Notes: generated by a model from the sequence alone, not told the origin. Counted from the first letter of the stretch, positions 38,404 to 48,077 are shown. The stretch: 58,930 bases of DNA from Qaidamihabitans albus (GCF_016464705.1 NZ_JAEHOB010000020.1:1-58930); one strand, 5' to 3'. Program-made: numbers and translations.

Positions 38404-39153
38404 TCAGCCGACCTCGGCCAGTACCTCGTCGGAGACGTCGAAGTTCGCGTAGACGTTCTGCACGTCGTCGCAGTCCTCGAGGGCATCGATCAGCCGGAAC
38501 ACCTTCTTGGCGCCCTCGGCGTCCAGTGGCACGTTCACCGACGGCATGAAGTTGGCGTCGGCCGACTCGTAGTCGTAGCCGGCCTCCTGCAGCGCGGTGC
38601 GGACCGCGACCAGGTCGCCCGCCTCGGAGATGATCTCGAAGCTCTCCCCGAGATCGTTCACCTCCTCCGCGCCGGCGTCCAGCACCGCCATCAGCACGTC
38701 GTCCTCGGAGAGGTCCGCCTTCGACATCAGCACGACCCCCTTGCGGTTGAAGAGGTACGCCACGGAGCCCGGGTCCGCCAGCGAGCCGCCGTGCCGGGTC
38801 AGCGCCGTGCGCACCTCGCCGGCCGCACGGTTCTTGTTGTCGGTGAGGCACTCGATCAGCACGGCGACGCCGTTCGGGGCGTAACCCTCGTACATGATCG
38901 TCTGCCAGTCCGCGCCGCCGGCCTCCTCACCGGCGCCGCGCTTGCGCGCACGCTCGATGTTGTCCTGCGGGACGGAGTTCTTCTTCGCCTTCTGGATGGC
39001 GTCGTACAGCGTGGGGTTGCCTTCCGGGTCACCCCCGCCGGTGCGTGCCGCGACCTCGATGTTCTTGATCAGCCTGGCGAACAGCTTGCCACGCTTGGCG
39101 TCGAGGGCGGCCTTCTTGTGCTTGGTGGTCGCCCACTTGGAGTGGCCGCTCAT
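38404..39153 (-). CDS. yebC: YebC/PmpR-family regulator or translation factor
   Basis: The 249-residue protein begins [20 protein letters not shown] and continues [20 protein letters not shown], which is the family hallmark. The body includes [20 protein letters not shown] and the C-terminal acidic domain. YebC proteins have been described as transcriptional regulators and, more recently, as helping ribosomes at proline stretches. Either role is knowledge of the family. The position near ruvC and pdxT is conserved in actinobacteria. Confidence 0.94.
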   Translation of the reverse strand: MSGHSKWATTKHKKAALDAKRGKLFARLIKNIEVAARTGGGDPEGNPTLYDAIQKAKKNSVPQDNIERARKRGAGEEAGGADWQTIMYEGYAPNGVAVLIECLTDNKNRAAGEVRTALTRHGGSLADPGSVAYLFNRKGVVLMSKADLSEDDVLMAVLDAGAEEVNDLGESFEIISEAGDLVAVRTALQEAGYDYESADANFMPSVNVPLDAEGAKKVFRLIDALEDCDDVQNVYANFDVSDEVLAEVG

Positions 39154-39198
39154 CTCTCCTCCATCTGGATCAGTGCTTGCGCGGGACCGTACGGCACC

Positions 39199-39819
39199 CT
39201 AGGTGTCCCGCACGACGCGGACGAACAGCCGATGCACCCGCTCGTCGCCGGTGAGCTCGGGGTGGAACGCGGTGGCGAGCACCGTCCCTTGCCGGACCGC
39301 GACGATCCTAGCCGCCGCCGCTCCCGCGTCCCCGGTGTCCGGGATGCGGGCGAGCACCTCGACGCCCTCGCCCGTCTTCTCGACCCACGGCGCGCGGATG
39401 AAGATGGCGTGCAGCGGTCCGCCGTCGACGCCGGTGAAGTCGAGATCGCCCTCGAAGGAGTCCACCTGACGGCCGAAGGCGTTGCGCCGCACGACGATGT
39501 CCAGCCCGTCCAGCTGGTGCTGGTCCGGCCTTCCGTCGAGCGCCTGCTTCGCCAGCAGGATCATGCCCGCGCACGACCCGAAGGCAGGCAGACCTCCCGC
39601 GATCCGCTCGCGCAGCGGTTCGAGCAGGTCGAATGTGGCGAGCAGGCGCGACATCGTGGTGGACTCACCACCCGGCAGCACGATGCCATCCAGTTCGGAC
39701 AGCTCCTCCGGCCTGCGCACGGGCACCGCACGGGCCCCGGCGCGCTCCAGCATCGCGGCGTGCTCGCGCACGTCACCCTGCAGGGCGAGCACCCCGACGA
39801 CCGGCCGCACGTTCGACAC
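39199..39819 (-). CDS. pdxT: Pyridoxal 5'-phosphate synthase glutaminase subunit PdxT
   Basis: PdxT releases ammonia from glutamine for PdxS. It has 206 residues. The class I amidotransferase nucleophile is in [11 protein letters not shown], and the PGGEST motif precedes it. The His-Glu pair is in [16 protein letters not shown]. The partner pdxS is about 4.4 kb away on the same strand instead of adjacent, with azlCD, regulators and an MFS gene between them. Confidence 0.95.
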   Translation of the reverse strand: MSNVRPVVGVLALQGDVREHAAMLERAGARAVPVRRPEELSELDGIVLPGGESTTMSRLLATFDLLEPLRERIAGGLPAFGSCAGMILLAKQALDGRPDQHQLDGLDIVVRRNAFGRQVDSFEGDLDFTGVDGGPLHAIFIRAPWVEKTGEGVEVLARIPDTGDAGAAAARIVAVRQGTVLATAFHPELTGDERVHRLFVRVVRDT

Positions 39820-39913
39820 CCGAGATCCATCCTTCCGGCGATTCCGCTGGTCAACCCTAATGGCGCGGCGCGGACACCGATGAGGGGACCCGAGGTACCA
39901 CCGGGACGTCCGA

Positions 39914-40237
39914 TCAGGGCACCCCCAGCAGCCGCAGCCCGGCCGCCGTCCCTGCCGCTACCAGTACAACGACGACGAACGGGGCTTTCTTCCAGGCCAG
40001 CACCCCGCCCGCGGCGACCCCGGCGGGACGGGCGAACCCGGCGAACTCGTGCCCTTCCAGCAGGGCGGTCGTCGCGACGAGCGCGGCCAGCAGGACCACA
40101 GCCGCGACGGCCATCAGCCGCTCCAGCCGCGGCGAGAGCTCGATCCTGGAACGCAGCAACGGACCGGCGATGCGGAAGGCGAACGTGCCCGCGGCGAGCA
40201 CGACGGTGCACAGAACGAGAACGAGCGGGGTGCTCAT
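39914..40237 (-). CDS. azlD: AzlD-family branched-chain amino acid export subunit
   Basis: This 107-residue hydrophobic protein has three or four helices ([60 protein letters not shown]). It is the small partner of AzlC-type exporters. The ATG at 40237 overlaps the azlC stop by four bases, so the two are translated together. The substrate is inferred from the family: leucine analogues or branched-chain amino acids. Confidence 0.88.
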   Translation of the reverse strand: MSTPLVLVLCTVVLAAGTFAFRIAGPLLRSRIELSPRLERLMAVAAVVLLAALVATTALLEGHEFAGFARPAGVAAGGVLAWKKAPFVVVVLVAAGTAAGLRLLGVP

Positions 40238-40935
40238 CGGCCCGCGACCTCCGTCCTCTTCGTCCGGCCCCCGGAGCCGAGCCCGGCCAGCACGCCGGCG
40301 AGCGCCAGCAGGACCGGCAGACCCGCGGGCAGGAAAGGCGCCGTGACCAGGGCGATCGCCACACCCACCAGGGCGGCCCTGCGCGTCGCTGGTTCCCGCA
40401 GCGAGGGCAGGAGAAGCGCGAGCAGCACCGCGGGGAACGCGGCGTCGAGACCGAGCACGGCGGTGTCGCTGACGGCCGTCCCGCCGAACGCGCCGAGCAC
40501 CACACCCACGTTCCAGCTCAGGAAGAGCCCGACCCCGCACGCCCAGTAGGCGGCGCGGCGCCGTTCGGTGTCCCGTTGCGCGAGCGCGAAGGCGACCGTC
40601 TCGTCGATCATCAGGTGGCTGCCTGCGATCCGCCGCGCCCAGCCCCCGCCGAGCACGTCGCCGACGGCGAAACCGAACGGGACGTGCCGGGTGTTGACCA
40701 GCAGGCCCGCGAGCACGGCGGCGACCGGGTTGCCGCCCGAGGCGACGATGCCGATGAACATGAACTGCGCCGCGCCGGCGAACACCACCAGGGAGAGCAG
40801 CATCGGCAGCCACAGCGGGAAGCCCGAGCTCACGGCGATCGCGCCGAACGAGACGCCGACGACGCCGTCGGCGACGCAGACCAGACCGATGTCCCTGGCG
40901 AGGTCTCGATCCAGGGTTCGCCATATCGAACGCAT
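40234..40935 (-). CDS. azlC: AzlC-family branched-chain amino acid permease
   Basis: Start ATG 40935 (MRSIWRTLDRD) gives 233 residues, the usual length. The family signature GVVGVSFGAIAVSSGFPLWL is followed by FAGAAQFMFIGIVASGGNP and LLVNTRHVPFGFAVGD. It forms an efflux unit with AzlD. The divergent XRE-cupin gene starts 68 bases away and probably controls it. The short AT-richer gap holds TATATT and, on the minus strand, a possible -10 close to the start. Confidence 0.9.
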   Translation of the reverse strand: MRSIWRTLDRDLARDIGLVCVADGVVGVSFGAIAVSSGFPLWLPMLLSLVVFAGAAQFMFIGIVASGGNPVAAVLAGLLVNTRHVPFGFAVGDVLGGGWARRIAGSHLMIDETVAFALAQRDTERRRAAYWACGVGLFLSWNVGVVLGAFGGTAVSDTAVLGLDAAFPAVLLALLLPSLREPATRRAALVGVAIALVTAPFLPAGLPVLLALAGVLAGLGSGGRTKRTEVAGR

Positions 40936-41003
40936 AGCATCGTATATTGGACAACGACGCGCACGTTCGTCAAGCCGAACAGAACGACTTCTGGAGCGAA
41001 CAG

Positions 41004-41570
41004 ATGGCCGAGGGCAGCAACGGCGGCGCCCCGCTCGCCGCGATCGCCGCGTCCCTGCAGCGCGAGCGCAAGCGGGCCGGACTCTCCCTGACCGAGGTGG
41101 CCCGCAGGGCGGGCATCGCGAAGTCCACCCTCTCCCAGCTGGAGTCCGGCACCGGGAACCCGAGCGTAGAGACACTGTGGGCGCTGGGCGTCGCGCTGGA
41201 CGTTCCGTTCGCGCGGCTGGTCGAGCCGCCGCGCCCGCAGGTCCAGGTGATCCGGGCCGGTGAGGGACCCGCGGTGTTCTCCGAGCGCGCCGACTACGTG
41301 GCGACGCTGCTCGCGTCCTGCCCGCCGAATGCGCGCCGGGACATCTACCTGATCACCGTGCAGCCCGGTACGCCGCGCGAGTCCGATCCGCACATGCCCG
41401 GTGTGGTCGAGCATGTCGTACTCTCGGCGGGCCGGGCGCGGATCGGCGTGGCCGACGACCCGGTCGAGCTGGCCCCCGGTGACTACATCGCCTATCCGGG
41501 CGACCAGGCGCACGTCTTCGAGGCGCTGGAACAGCACACGGTGGCGGTGATGGTCTCCGAACACGTGTGA
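41004..41570 (+). CDS. XRE-family regulator with cupin sensor domain
   Basis: ATG 41004 is chosen because GGAG lies seven bases upstream (188 residues). A TTG 57 bases upstream adds a segment with no domain match. The helix-turn-helix is at about 16-70 (LSLTEVARRAGIAKSTLSQL). The C-terminal cupin (about 100-185) includes GVVEHVVLSAGRARIGV and LAPGDYIAYPGDQAHVFEAL. Such proteins sense a small ligand and repress an adjacent transporter. It is divergent from azlCD, the probable target. Confidence 0.88.
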   Translation: MAEGSNGGAPLAAIAASLQRERKRAGLSLTEVARRAGIAKSTLSQLESGTGNPSVETLWALGVALDVPFARLVEPPRPQVQVIRAGEGPAVFSERADYVATLLASCPPNARRDIYLITVQPGTPRESDPHMPGVVEHVVLSAGRARIGVADDPVELAPGDYIAYPGDQAHVFEALEQHTVAVMVSEHV

Positions 41571-41611
41571 AATGAGCCGGTTCTCGTCGGCTCCGGCGCT
41601 AGCCTTGGCGC

Positions 41612-41839
41612 ATGTCCGACAACGCAGATCGGACCCCTCGGGAGCCCCGCAGCCGACGGCCACGGACGCGTGGTGCGCTCACGATCGCGTCGTACGTCGA
41701 GCGCGAGGAGTCCAGACTGGCCGCCGAAGGCCCCACCATGGATGGATGGCTAGCCGCCGTGCCCCTCGTGACCTGCGACGCCAAACTCGCCGGCGCCAAC
41801 GGCCACACCGCGAAGATCGAGCTGTTCCCGACGTCATGA
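41612..41839 (+). pseudogene. Toxin-antitoxin scar: antitoxin-like N-terminus joined to a PIN-domain tail
   Basis: A 75-residue frame. Its last part, VPLVTCDAKLAGANGHTAKI, is the pattern that ends VapC-type PIN ribonuclease domains (LPLVTxDARLA...). The N-terminal part is basic, then ASYVEREESRLAAEGPTMDG, which could be an antitoxin N-terminus. All other PIN acidic residues are absent. I read this as an in-frame deletion that fused the start of an antitoxin to the end of its toxin. A genuine small protein cannot be excluded. Confidence 0.4.
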
Positions 41840-41915
41840 AGAACGGGCCGGCCTCCGCGCGGACGCCGCCCCTGAGGGTGGTCCCGGCCTGCAAGCACGT
41901 CGCGACCTCCCGCGT

Positions 41916-43463
41916 TCAGCCGGCGGAGTCCCCGCCACCCGGGCGCAGCCGCCGCAACATGGTCACCGCCAGCACGGCGAGCACGGCGGAGACCGCGGCC
42001 GCGACCCCGGCGACCACGTTGAGACCGGTGGCGAAGGCGTCGCCCGCGGCGGCGAGCACCTCGGCGGCCAGGTTCGCCGGCAGCTCTCCGGCCGAGGCGA
42101 CGGCACCCGGCAGGGTCTCCCCGGCGGCCTCGGCCGCCTCCTCCGGCACCTCCGCCGGCAGCCCGTCGACGACCTGGGCGCGGTAGACGGCCGCGGCCAC
42201 ACTGCCGAGCGTCGCCACACCAAGTGCGACGCCGAGCTCACCGCTGGTCTCGGCCACCGACGACGCGGAGCCCGCCTTCTCGGGTGGCGCCGAGCCGACG
42301 ATCAGGTCGATCCCCAGCACACCCACGGGCGCCGCACCGAGAAAGCCGATGACGAGGCCGGTCGTCAGCAGCATCAGCCCTGATCCACGGTCGACCTGCG
42401 TGAGCAGCGCGAAGCCGAGCGCGGACACGACCAGCCCGGCCGCGATCACCATGGCGGGCCGCACCCGGCGCGCCAGCAGCGGGGCCATCAGCGAGCCGGC
42501 CACCAGGGCCAGCGCGGGCGGCATCAGCCACAGCCCGGCCCGCATCGGGGACAGTCCCTCCACCAGTTGCAGATACTGGCTGACGACCAGATAGCTCCCG
42601 CCCTGCAGGACCATGCCGAGCAGCAGGATCACCAGCGCGGCGCTGAAGGCCCGGTTGCGGAACAGCCGTGGATCCAGCAACGGGTCCGCAAGGCGCCGCT
42701 GCCTGCGCACGAAGACCACTGCGAACACCACCCCGGCAACCGTGGCCACGATCGCCGGCCAGCCCGCGTCCTCGCTCGCCAGCTCCTTGAGGCCGTATAC
42801 CACCGGCAGGATCGCCGCCAGTGACAGCGCGACGCTGGCCAGGTCAAGGCGGCCGGAGCCGGTGCCGCGACCACCGGGCAGCACGAACGGCGCCGACACG
42901 AGCAGCACCAGCATCACCGGGACGCCGAGGAGGAACACCGAGCCCCACCAGAACCACTCCAGCAGCGCGCCGCCGACCACCGGCCCGACCGCGCCACCAC
43001 CCATGAAACAGCTGACGAAGACACCGATGGCGAAGCCCCGCTGCCGTGGGTTCTGGAACATCGTGCTGATCAGCGCGAGGGACGAGGGCATCAGCGTCGC
43101 CCCGGCGATCCCGAGGAGCACGCGGGCGGCGATGAGCATCTCGGCGCTCACCGAGTAGGCGGCCAGCACGGACGCCGCACCGAAAGCGGTCGCGCCGATC
43201 AGCAGCAGCCTGCGCCTGCCGATCCGGTCGCCGAGGCCGCCCATCGTCACCAGGAAGCCCGCGATCAGGAAGCTGTAGCTGTCCATGATCCACAGCTGCT
43301 GGGTCTGCGTCGGCCGCAGGTCGGCGCTCAGGTGCGGCAGCGCGAGGAACAGCACCGTGTTGTCGACGGCCAGCAGCAGCGTGGGCAGGGCGAGCACCGC
43401 GAGCCCTGCCCACGCGCGCCTCCCGGCCCGCGGTACGGCCTCGGCGGAGGCATCCGACGTCAT
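41916..43463 (-). CDS. MFS drug-export protein, DHA2-like
   Basis: With the start at ATG 43463 the protein is 515 residues with about 14 membrane helices. The DHA2 landmarks are DNTVLFLALPHLSADL in helix 1, WIMDSYSFLIAGFLVTMGGL, GDRIGRRRLLLIG in the A-motif loop, and RVLLGIAGATLMPSSLALIS (motif C region). The extracellular C-terminal loop is Ala/Glu-rich. It probably pumps cationic or lipophilic drugs. It is divergent from a TetR gene whose operator overlaps the gap. A longer in-frame stretch upstream of 43463 runs into tetR and is not coding. Confidence 0.92.
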   Translation of the reverse strand: MTSDASAEAVPRAGRRAWAGLAVLALPTLLLAVDNTVLFLALPHLSADLRPTQTQQLWIMDSYSFLIAGFLVTMGGLGDRIGRRRLLLIGATAFGAASVLAAYSVSAEMLIAARVLLGIAGATLMPSSLALISTMFQNPRQRGFAIGVFVSCFMGGGAVGPVVGGALLEWFWWGSVFLLGVPVMLVLLVSAPFVLPGGRGTGSGRLDLASVALSLAAILPVVYGLKELASEDAGWPAIVATVAGVVFAVVFVRRQRRLADPLLDPRLFRNRAFSAALVILLLGMVLQGGSYLVVSQYLQLVEGLSPMRAGLWLMPPALALVAGSLMAPLLARRVRPAMVIAAGLVVSALGFALLTQVDRGSGLMLLTTGLVIGFLGAAPVGVLGIDLIVGSAPPEKAGSASSVAETSGELGVALGVATLGSVAAAVYRAQVVDGLPAEVPEEAAEAAGETLPGAVASAGELPANLAAEVLAAAGDAFATGLNVVAGVAAAVSAVLAVLAVTMLRRLRPGGGDSAG

Positions 43464-43477
43464 TCGCACCACCTTCT

Positions 43478-43510
43478 CTATAACATTACGTGTCGTAACG
43501 TAATTTATAG
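43478..43510. promoter_or_regulatory. TetR operator in the MFS/TetR divergent gap
   Basis: CTATAA-C-ATTACG and CGTAAT-TTATAG form an outer dyad, and TTACGTGTCGTAA (43486-43498) is a perfect inner palindrome. The region is AT-rich against a GC-rich background and lies 15 bases from each start codon, ideal for repression of both genes. Confidence 0.8.
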
Positions 43511-43524
43511 ATAGGATCGCTGCC

Positions 43525-44181
43525 ATGCAACCCAGTCGCGCAGCCACGCGAGCGGGCAGGCCACGGGACTCGCAGATCGACGTGGCCCTGCTCGACGCGA
43601 CGCTCGCCGTCCTCGACGAGTCGGGATACGGCCGGCTCACCCTGGAGGAGGTCGCGCGGCGGGCGGGCACCACCAAGCCGGCGATCTACCGCCGCTGGCC
43701 CACCCGCCAGCACCTCGTGCTCGCCGCCCTCGCGCGGCGGCTCGGCGAGGTCACGGTCCCCGACACCGGCTGCACGATGTGCGACCTCAACGAGGGCATC
43801 AGCGTCTTCGTCGCCGCCTTCCGGCGGATGCCACCGGACGTGCTCGGCCCGCTGCTCGCCGACTGCGCGACGCGCGACGAGCTGCGTGCGGACTTCATGA
43901 CCATGCTGTTCGACCCGCCTCGCGCCGCCGTCGAGCGGATGCTCACCAGCGCGATCGCGCGCGGGGACCTGCGTGAGGACGTCGAGCTGGACCTGACCCT
44001 CGACCTGCTCGGGTCACTCGTGCACTACCGGGTCCTGTTCGGTCACGCGCCGATCAGCGACGCCGAGATCGAGCGGGCCGTGGAGACCCTCCTGCGGGGC
44101 ATCGCCACCGACTACCCGCGCCTGCTGGAGCACAGCCGCGAACAGTCGGGCGACTCAGCGACCCACCAGCTGCACACATGA
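43525..44181 (+). CDS. TetR-family transcriptional repressor
   Basis: This 218-residue protein has an N-terminal HTH typical of TetR: DATLAVLDESGYGRLTLEEV, then ARRAGTTKPAIYRRWPTRQH. The C-terminal ligand domain (ETLLRGI region) resembles TetR_C_16-like forms. The divergent MFS exporter and the shared palindrome make it the probable repressor of the pump and of itself. Start ATG 43525 is close to the operator. It is convergent with pdxS, with a terminator between them. Confidence 0.92.
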   Translation: MQPSRAATRAGRPRDSQIDVALLDATLAVLDESGYGRLTLEEVARRAGTTKPAIYRRWPTRQHLVLAALARRLGEVTVPDTGCTMCDLNEGISVFVAAFRRMPPDVLGPLLADCATRDELRADFMTMLFDPPRAAVERMLTSAIARGDLREDVELDLTLDLLGSLVHYRVLFGHAPISDAEIERAVETLLRGIATDYPRLLEHSREQSGDSATHQLHT

Positions 44182-44184
44182 CGA

Positions 44185-44215
44185 CGGCCCGGCATCCCGT
44201 CGGGACGCCGGGCCG
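44185..44215. terminator. Bidirectional terminator between tetR and pdxS
   Basis: CGGCCCGGC (44185-44193) pairs with GCCGGGCCG (44207-44215). A further 4-bp inner stem follows one mismatch, with a 3-base loop. It lies 3 bases after the tetR stop and 11 before the convergent pdxS stop. Confidence 0.8.
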
Positions 44216-44226
44216 GTCCGGACGGA

Positions 44227-45141
44227 CTACCAGCCGCGCTCGGCGAGCCGGTGCGGCTCGGGGACGTCGTCGACGTTGATGCCCACCATGGCCTCACCGA
44301 GGCCACGGGACACCTTCGCCAGCACGTCCGGGTCGTCGTGGAAGGTGGTGGCCTTCACGATCGCCTCGGCCCGCTGGGCCGGGTTCCCGGACTTGAAGAT
44401 GCCGGAACCGACGAACACGCCCTCGGCGCCGAGCTGCATCATCATGGCCGCGTCCGCGGGCGAGGCGATGCCGCCCGCCGTGAACAGCACCACCGGCAGC
44501 TTGCCTGTCGCGGCGATCTCCTTCACCAGCTCGTACGGCGCCTGCAGGTCCTTCGCCGCCACGTAGAGCTCGTCCTCGGGCAGCGCGGCGAGCCTGCGCA
44601 GCTCCGTGCGGATCTTGCGCATGTGGGTGGTCGCGTTGGACACGTCACCGGTACCGGCCTCACCCTTCGACCGGATCATCGCCGCACCCTCGTTGATCCG
44701 GCGCAGAGCCTCGCCGAGGTTGGTGGCGCCGCACACGAACGGGACGGTGAACGCCCACTTGTCGATGTGGTTGGCGTAGTCGGCCGGGGTCAGCACCTCG
44801 GACTCGTCGACGTAGTCGACACCGAGGGACTGCAGCACCTGCGCCTCGACGAAGTGACCGATGCGGGCCTTGGCCATGACCGGGATCGACACCGTCGAGA
44901 TGATGCCGTCGATCAGGTCGGGATCGCTCATCCTGGCCACGCCGCCCTGCGCGCGGATGTCCGCGGGCACGCGCTCGAGCGCCATCACCGCGACCGCACC
45001 GGCGTCCTCGGCGATCTTCGCCTGCTCGGGTGTGACGACGTCCATGATCACGCCGCCCTTGAGCATTTCCGCCATGCCGCGCTTCACGCGCGCGGTGCCG
45101 GTCTCGGGCAGGGAGGAGTGCTGGGACAGGGCGTCTGACAC
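44227..45141 (-). CDS. pdxS: Pyridoxal 5'-phosphate synthase lyase subunit PdxS
   Basis: PdxS builds vitamin B6 (PLP) from ribose 5-phosphate, glyceraldehyde 3-phosphate and ammonia from PdxT. The GTG at 45141, with AAAGG upstream, gives 304 residues, the normal size. Landmarks are [20 protein letters not shown] at the N-terminus, [14 protein letters not shown] with active-site lysine, and the C-terminal phosphate loop [14 protein letters not shown]. It is separated from pdxT by an accessory block. Confidence 0.96.
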   Translation of the reverse strand: MSDALSQHSSLPETGTARVKRGMAEMLKGGVIMDVVTPEQAKIAEDAGAVAVMALERVPADIRAQGGVARMSDPDLIDGIISTVSIPVMAKARIGHFVEAQVLQSLGVDYVDESEVLTPADYANHIDKWAFTVPFVCGATNLGEALRRINEGAAMIRSKGEAGTGDVSNATTHMRKIRTELRRLAALPEDELYVAAKDLQAPYELVKEIAATGKLPVVLFTAGGIASPADAAMMMQLGAEGVFVGSGIFKSGNPAQRAEAIVKATTFHDDPDVLAKVSRGLGEAMVGINVDDVPEPHRLAERGW

Positions 45142-45348
45142 GGCGGGACCTTTCACGAAAGGGGGCTTTCCTTTTTCCCAGGATACGTGTGACGTGGACC
45201 GCTGACACAGGCCATTGCGCGGCAATCTCAGCAGTCCACTTCTCCACTTGTTCCGGCACCCCTTGCCGGTGACCCGGATCGGGTGTGTGATCGAGGGCAC
45301 ACCCTCGGAAACACCCGCCCGGACCATGTCGGCGCAAGGAGGCCCGCG

Positions 45349-47466
45349 ATGGCCGATAAGCAAGCGAAGAACGGGGACGCCGGAGCCGCGGTCGCTGTGG
45401 ACGATCCGCGCAAGCTGCGCAACGTCGTGCTGGTCGGCCCTTCCGGTTCCGGCAAGACGACGTTGACCGAGGCACTGCTCGTCGCGTCCGGCACGCTCGG
45501 CCGCGCTGGCTCGGTGGTGGACGGCACCACGGTGTGCGACCACGACCCGGCCGCGGTGCGGCAGCAGCGGTCGGTGGGGCTCGCGGTCGCCCCGATCGAG
45601 TACGGCGGCATCAAGATCAACCTGATCGACACCCCCGGCTACGCCGATTTCGTCGGCGAGCTGCGCGCGGGGCTGCGGGCCGCGGACGCGGCCCTCTTCG
45701 TCGTCTGCGCGGGCGAGGGCGTCGACCCGGCGACCGTGGCGCTGTGGCAGGAGTGCGCGGACGTCGGCATGCCGCGCGCGGTCGTGATCGCCCGGCTGGA
45801 CCATCCGCGGGCCGACGTCGACGGCGAGATCGCCGCGTGCCAGGCCGCGTTCGGTGCGGGTGTGCTCCCGCTGTACCTGCCTGCCGAAGGGGACCGGCAG
45901 GGCCTCGTCGGACTGCTCACGCAGCGCTTCTTCGACTACTCCGCGGGCTATCCGCCGACCGTCGGCGAACCAGGTCCCGCCGACCTCGCCAGGCTCACCG
46001 AGGCGCGCAACGAGCTGATCGAGGGGATCATCGCGGAGAGCGAGGACGAGACCCTGATGGACCGCTACCTCGGTGGTGAGGAGATCGCGGAGTCGACCCT
46101 GATCGCCGATCTGGAGACGGCCGTGGCGCGGGGCTCGTTCCATCCGGTGATTCCGGTCTGCGCGACGACCGGCGTCGGGCTCGCCGAACTGCTGGACGGC
46201 ATCGCCCGCGCGTTCCCTTCCCCACTCGAACACGCGGTGCCGGAGGTGTGCTCACCCGACGGTGTCCCGCGGCCCCGGCTGACCGCCGACCCCGGCGGCC
46301 CGCTCGCCGCGGAGGTCGTCCGTACCGCGGTCGACTCCTACGTCGGCCGGGTCTCGCTGGTGCGGGTCTTCTCCGGCACCCTGCGGCCCGAACGGCCGGT
46401 CCACGTGTCCGGCCACGGCCTCGCCGAGCGCGGCCACGAGGACCACGACGCCGACGAGCGGGTCGCGCACCTGTACTCGCCGCTCGGGACGAACCTGCGG
46501 GAGGTGCCGTACTGCGTCGCAGGCGACCTGTGCGCGCTCACGAAGGTCGGCACGGCCGAGACGGGCGACACCGTGTCCAATCCGGACGATCCGCTGCTCA
46601 TGAAACCGTGGACGATGCCGGAGCCCCTGCTCCCGGTGGCCGTGCTGGCCAGGACCCGCAGCGACGAGGACGCGCTGGCCCGTAACCTCTCCCGGCTCGT
46701 CGCGGGCGACCCGACGCTGCGGCTGGAACGCAACGCCGAGACCGCGCAGCTCGTGCTGTGGTGCATGGGCGAGGCACACGCCGACGTGGTGCTTTCCCGG
46801 CTCCGCGCGGGCGGCGCGGACGTGGGCACGGAAGAGGTGCGGATACCGCTGCGCTCGACGTTCGCAGGCAAGGCGACCGGGCACGGCAGGCACGTGAAGC
46901 AGTCCGGTGGCCACGGCCAGTACGCGGTGTGCGACATCGAGGTCGAGCCGCTCGAGCGCGGCGCGGGCTTCGAGTTCGTGGACAGGGTGGTCGGTGGAGC
47001 GGTGCCGCATCAGTTCATCCCGAGCGTCGAGAAGGGCGTCCGCGCGCAGCTGCAGAAGGGGCTCGTCGAAGGCCACCCGGTGGTGGACGTGCGGGTGGCG
47101 CTCGTCGACGGCAAGGCGCACAGCGTCGACTCCTCCGACGCCGCGTTCCAGACCGCGGGCGCGCTCGCGCTGAAGGACGCCGCCGCGAACGGTCGTGTCG
47201 TGCTGCTCGAACCGCTCGACGAGGTCACGGTCGACGTGCCGGACGAGCACGTCGGCGCGGTCCTCGGCGACCTCTCGTCCCGTCGCGGCCGGGTGCTCGG
47301 CACCGAGACGGCTCCGGGCGGGCGGACCATCGTCCGCGCCGACGTGCCGGCCACCGAACTGCTCCGTTATGCCATCGACCTGCGGTCGCTCACCTCGGGC
47401 AGCGCGACCTTCACCCGCCGCCACGCCCGCTACGATCCGCTGCCGGAAAGCCTCGCCGCCCGCTGA
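45349..47466 (+). CDS. Elongation factor G-like protein (EF-G2)
   Basis: ATG 45349 with AAGGAGG upstream gives 705 residues. EF-G domain order is kept: the G domain with P-loop [12 protein letters not shown] and [11 protein letters not shown], then domains II-V with [20 protein letters not shown] and [18 protein letters not shown]. The G4 element reads [12 protein letters not shown], with Ala-Arg-Leu-Asp in place of the canonical NKxD, and switch I reads [10 protein letters not shown]. It therefore probably binds GTP atypically. The role of actinobacterial EF-G2 in translation is not settled. It is divergent from pdxS. A palindromic repeat follows the stop. Confidence 0.92.
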   Translation: MADKQAKNGDAGAAVAVDDPRKLRNVVLVGPSGSGKTTLTEALLVASGTLGRAGSVVDGTTVCDHDPAAVRQQRSVGLAVAPIEYGGIKINLIDTPGYADFVGELRAGLRAADAALFVVCAGEGVDPATVALWQECADVGMPRAVVIARLDHPRADVDGEIAACQAAFGAGVLPLYLPAEGDRQGLVGLLTQRFFDYSAGYPPTVGEPGPADLARLTEARNELIEGIIAESEDETLMDRYLGGEEIAESTLIADLETAVARGSFHPVIPVCATTGVGLAELLDGIARAFPSPLEHAVPEVCSPDGVPRPRLTADPGGPLAAEVVRTAVDSYVGRVSLVRVFSGTLRPERPVHVSGHGLAERGHEDHDADERVAHLYSPLGTNLREVPYCVAGDLCALTKVGTAETGDTVSNPDDPLLMKPWTMPEPLLPVAVLARTRSDEDALARNLSRLVAGDPTLRLERNAETAQLVLWCMGEAHADVVLSRLRAGGADVGTEEVRIPLRSTFAGKATGHGRHVKQSGGHGQYAVCDIEVEPLERGAGFEFVDRVVGGAVPHQFIPSVEKGVRAQLQKGLVEGHPVVDVRVALVDGKAHSVDSSDAAFQTAGALALKDAAANGRVVLLEPLDEVTVDVPDEHVGAVLGDLSSRRGRVLGTETAPGGRTIVRADVPATELLRYAIDLRSLTSGSATFTRRHARYDPLPESLAAR

Positions 47467-47467
47467 C

Positions 47468-47512
47468 CTCGTGAGTGCCTACCCGAGTTCTAACTCGCCT
47501 GCGCACTCACGA
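47468..47512. repeat. Dispersed gene-end palindrome, copy 3
   Basis: The outer arms TCGTGAGTGC and GCACTCACGA pair over 10 bp, and the inner core CGAGTTCTAACTCG pairs over 6 bp. A non-pairing 5-base segment sits on each side. It begins one base after the EF-G2 stop and ends four bases before the convergent XdhC-like stop. Confidence 0.85.
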
Positions 47513-47516
47513 CCGG

Positions 47517-48050
47517 TCACCAGGCACTCAGAAAGTCGAATCCGCCGGTGCGGCCGTTGCGGTCGGCGAGCAGGCCGGCCAGGGTCGCGACGGCGATCTC
47601 CGGTGGTGTGCGGGAGCCGATGTTCAGGCCGACCGGCCGGTGCACCCTGGCGATGTCGTCCGGGGCGACGCCCAGCTCGGCGAGCGCGCCGACGTGCGGA
47701 CCGGGGTGGCGCGGGTTGCCCATGACGCCGATCCAGCGGGCCGGCCCGGCCAGCGCGTCGCGGAGCACCTCACCCAGCTCCGCGCGGTGATGGTCGGTGA
47801 CGACGACATCGGTGTCCTCGTCGAGCCGTGGTACACCGGCGACGATGTCGAAAGAGTCCTGCACCGACCGGGCCCGATCGGCGTCGGGCTCCACCAGGAC
47901 CGGCCGGAAGCCGAGGTCACGGCCGTACGTGAGCAGGTACCGTGCCACCGGCGAGGCGAAGACGGCGATCAGTGTCCGCGCCGTGGCGGGCTGCTCGGTG
48001 TCCCCGTGCGCCACGTCGCACGCCGGGTCGTGGGCTCCGCTGGCTGCCAT
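47517..48050 (-). CDS. XdhC-like Rossmann-domain protein
   Basis: This 177-residue protein matches only the C-terminal Rossmann half of XdhC/CoxI proteins: LIAVFASPVARYLLTYGRDL, VVVTDHHRAELGEVLRDAL, RWIGVMGNPRHP, and GLNIGSRTPPEIAVATLAGL. The N-terminal XdhC_CoxI domain is absent. Family members insert or sulfurate molybdenum cofactor in xanthine or CO dehydrogenases. No such enzyme is in this window, so the partner must be elsewhere or the function differs. It lies 27 bases downstream of the Nudix gene, on the same strand. Confidence 0.85.
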   Translation of the reverse strand: MAASGAHDPACDVAHGDTEQPATARTLIAVFASPVARYLLTYGRDLGFRPVLVEPDADRARSVQDSFDIVAGVPRLDEDTDVVVTDHHRAELGEVLRDALAGPARWIGVMGNPRHPGPHVGALAELGVAPDDIARVHRPVGLNIGSRTPPEIAVATLAGLLADRNGRTGGFDFLSAW

Positions 48051-48077
48051 GCCGGCCAGTCTGCCACGGTCCCGTCC

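Noticed and set aside
44227-46233. A 668-residue version of PdxS
   Set aside because: The upstream part is antisense to EF-G2. GTG 45141 with its ribosome site gives the standard 304 residues.
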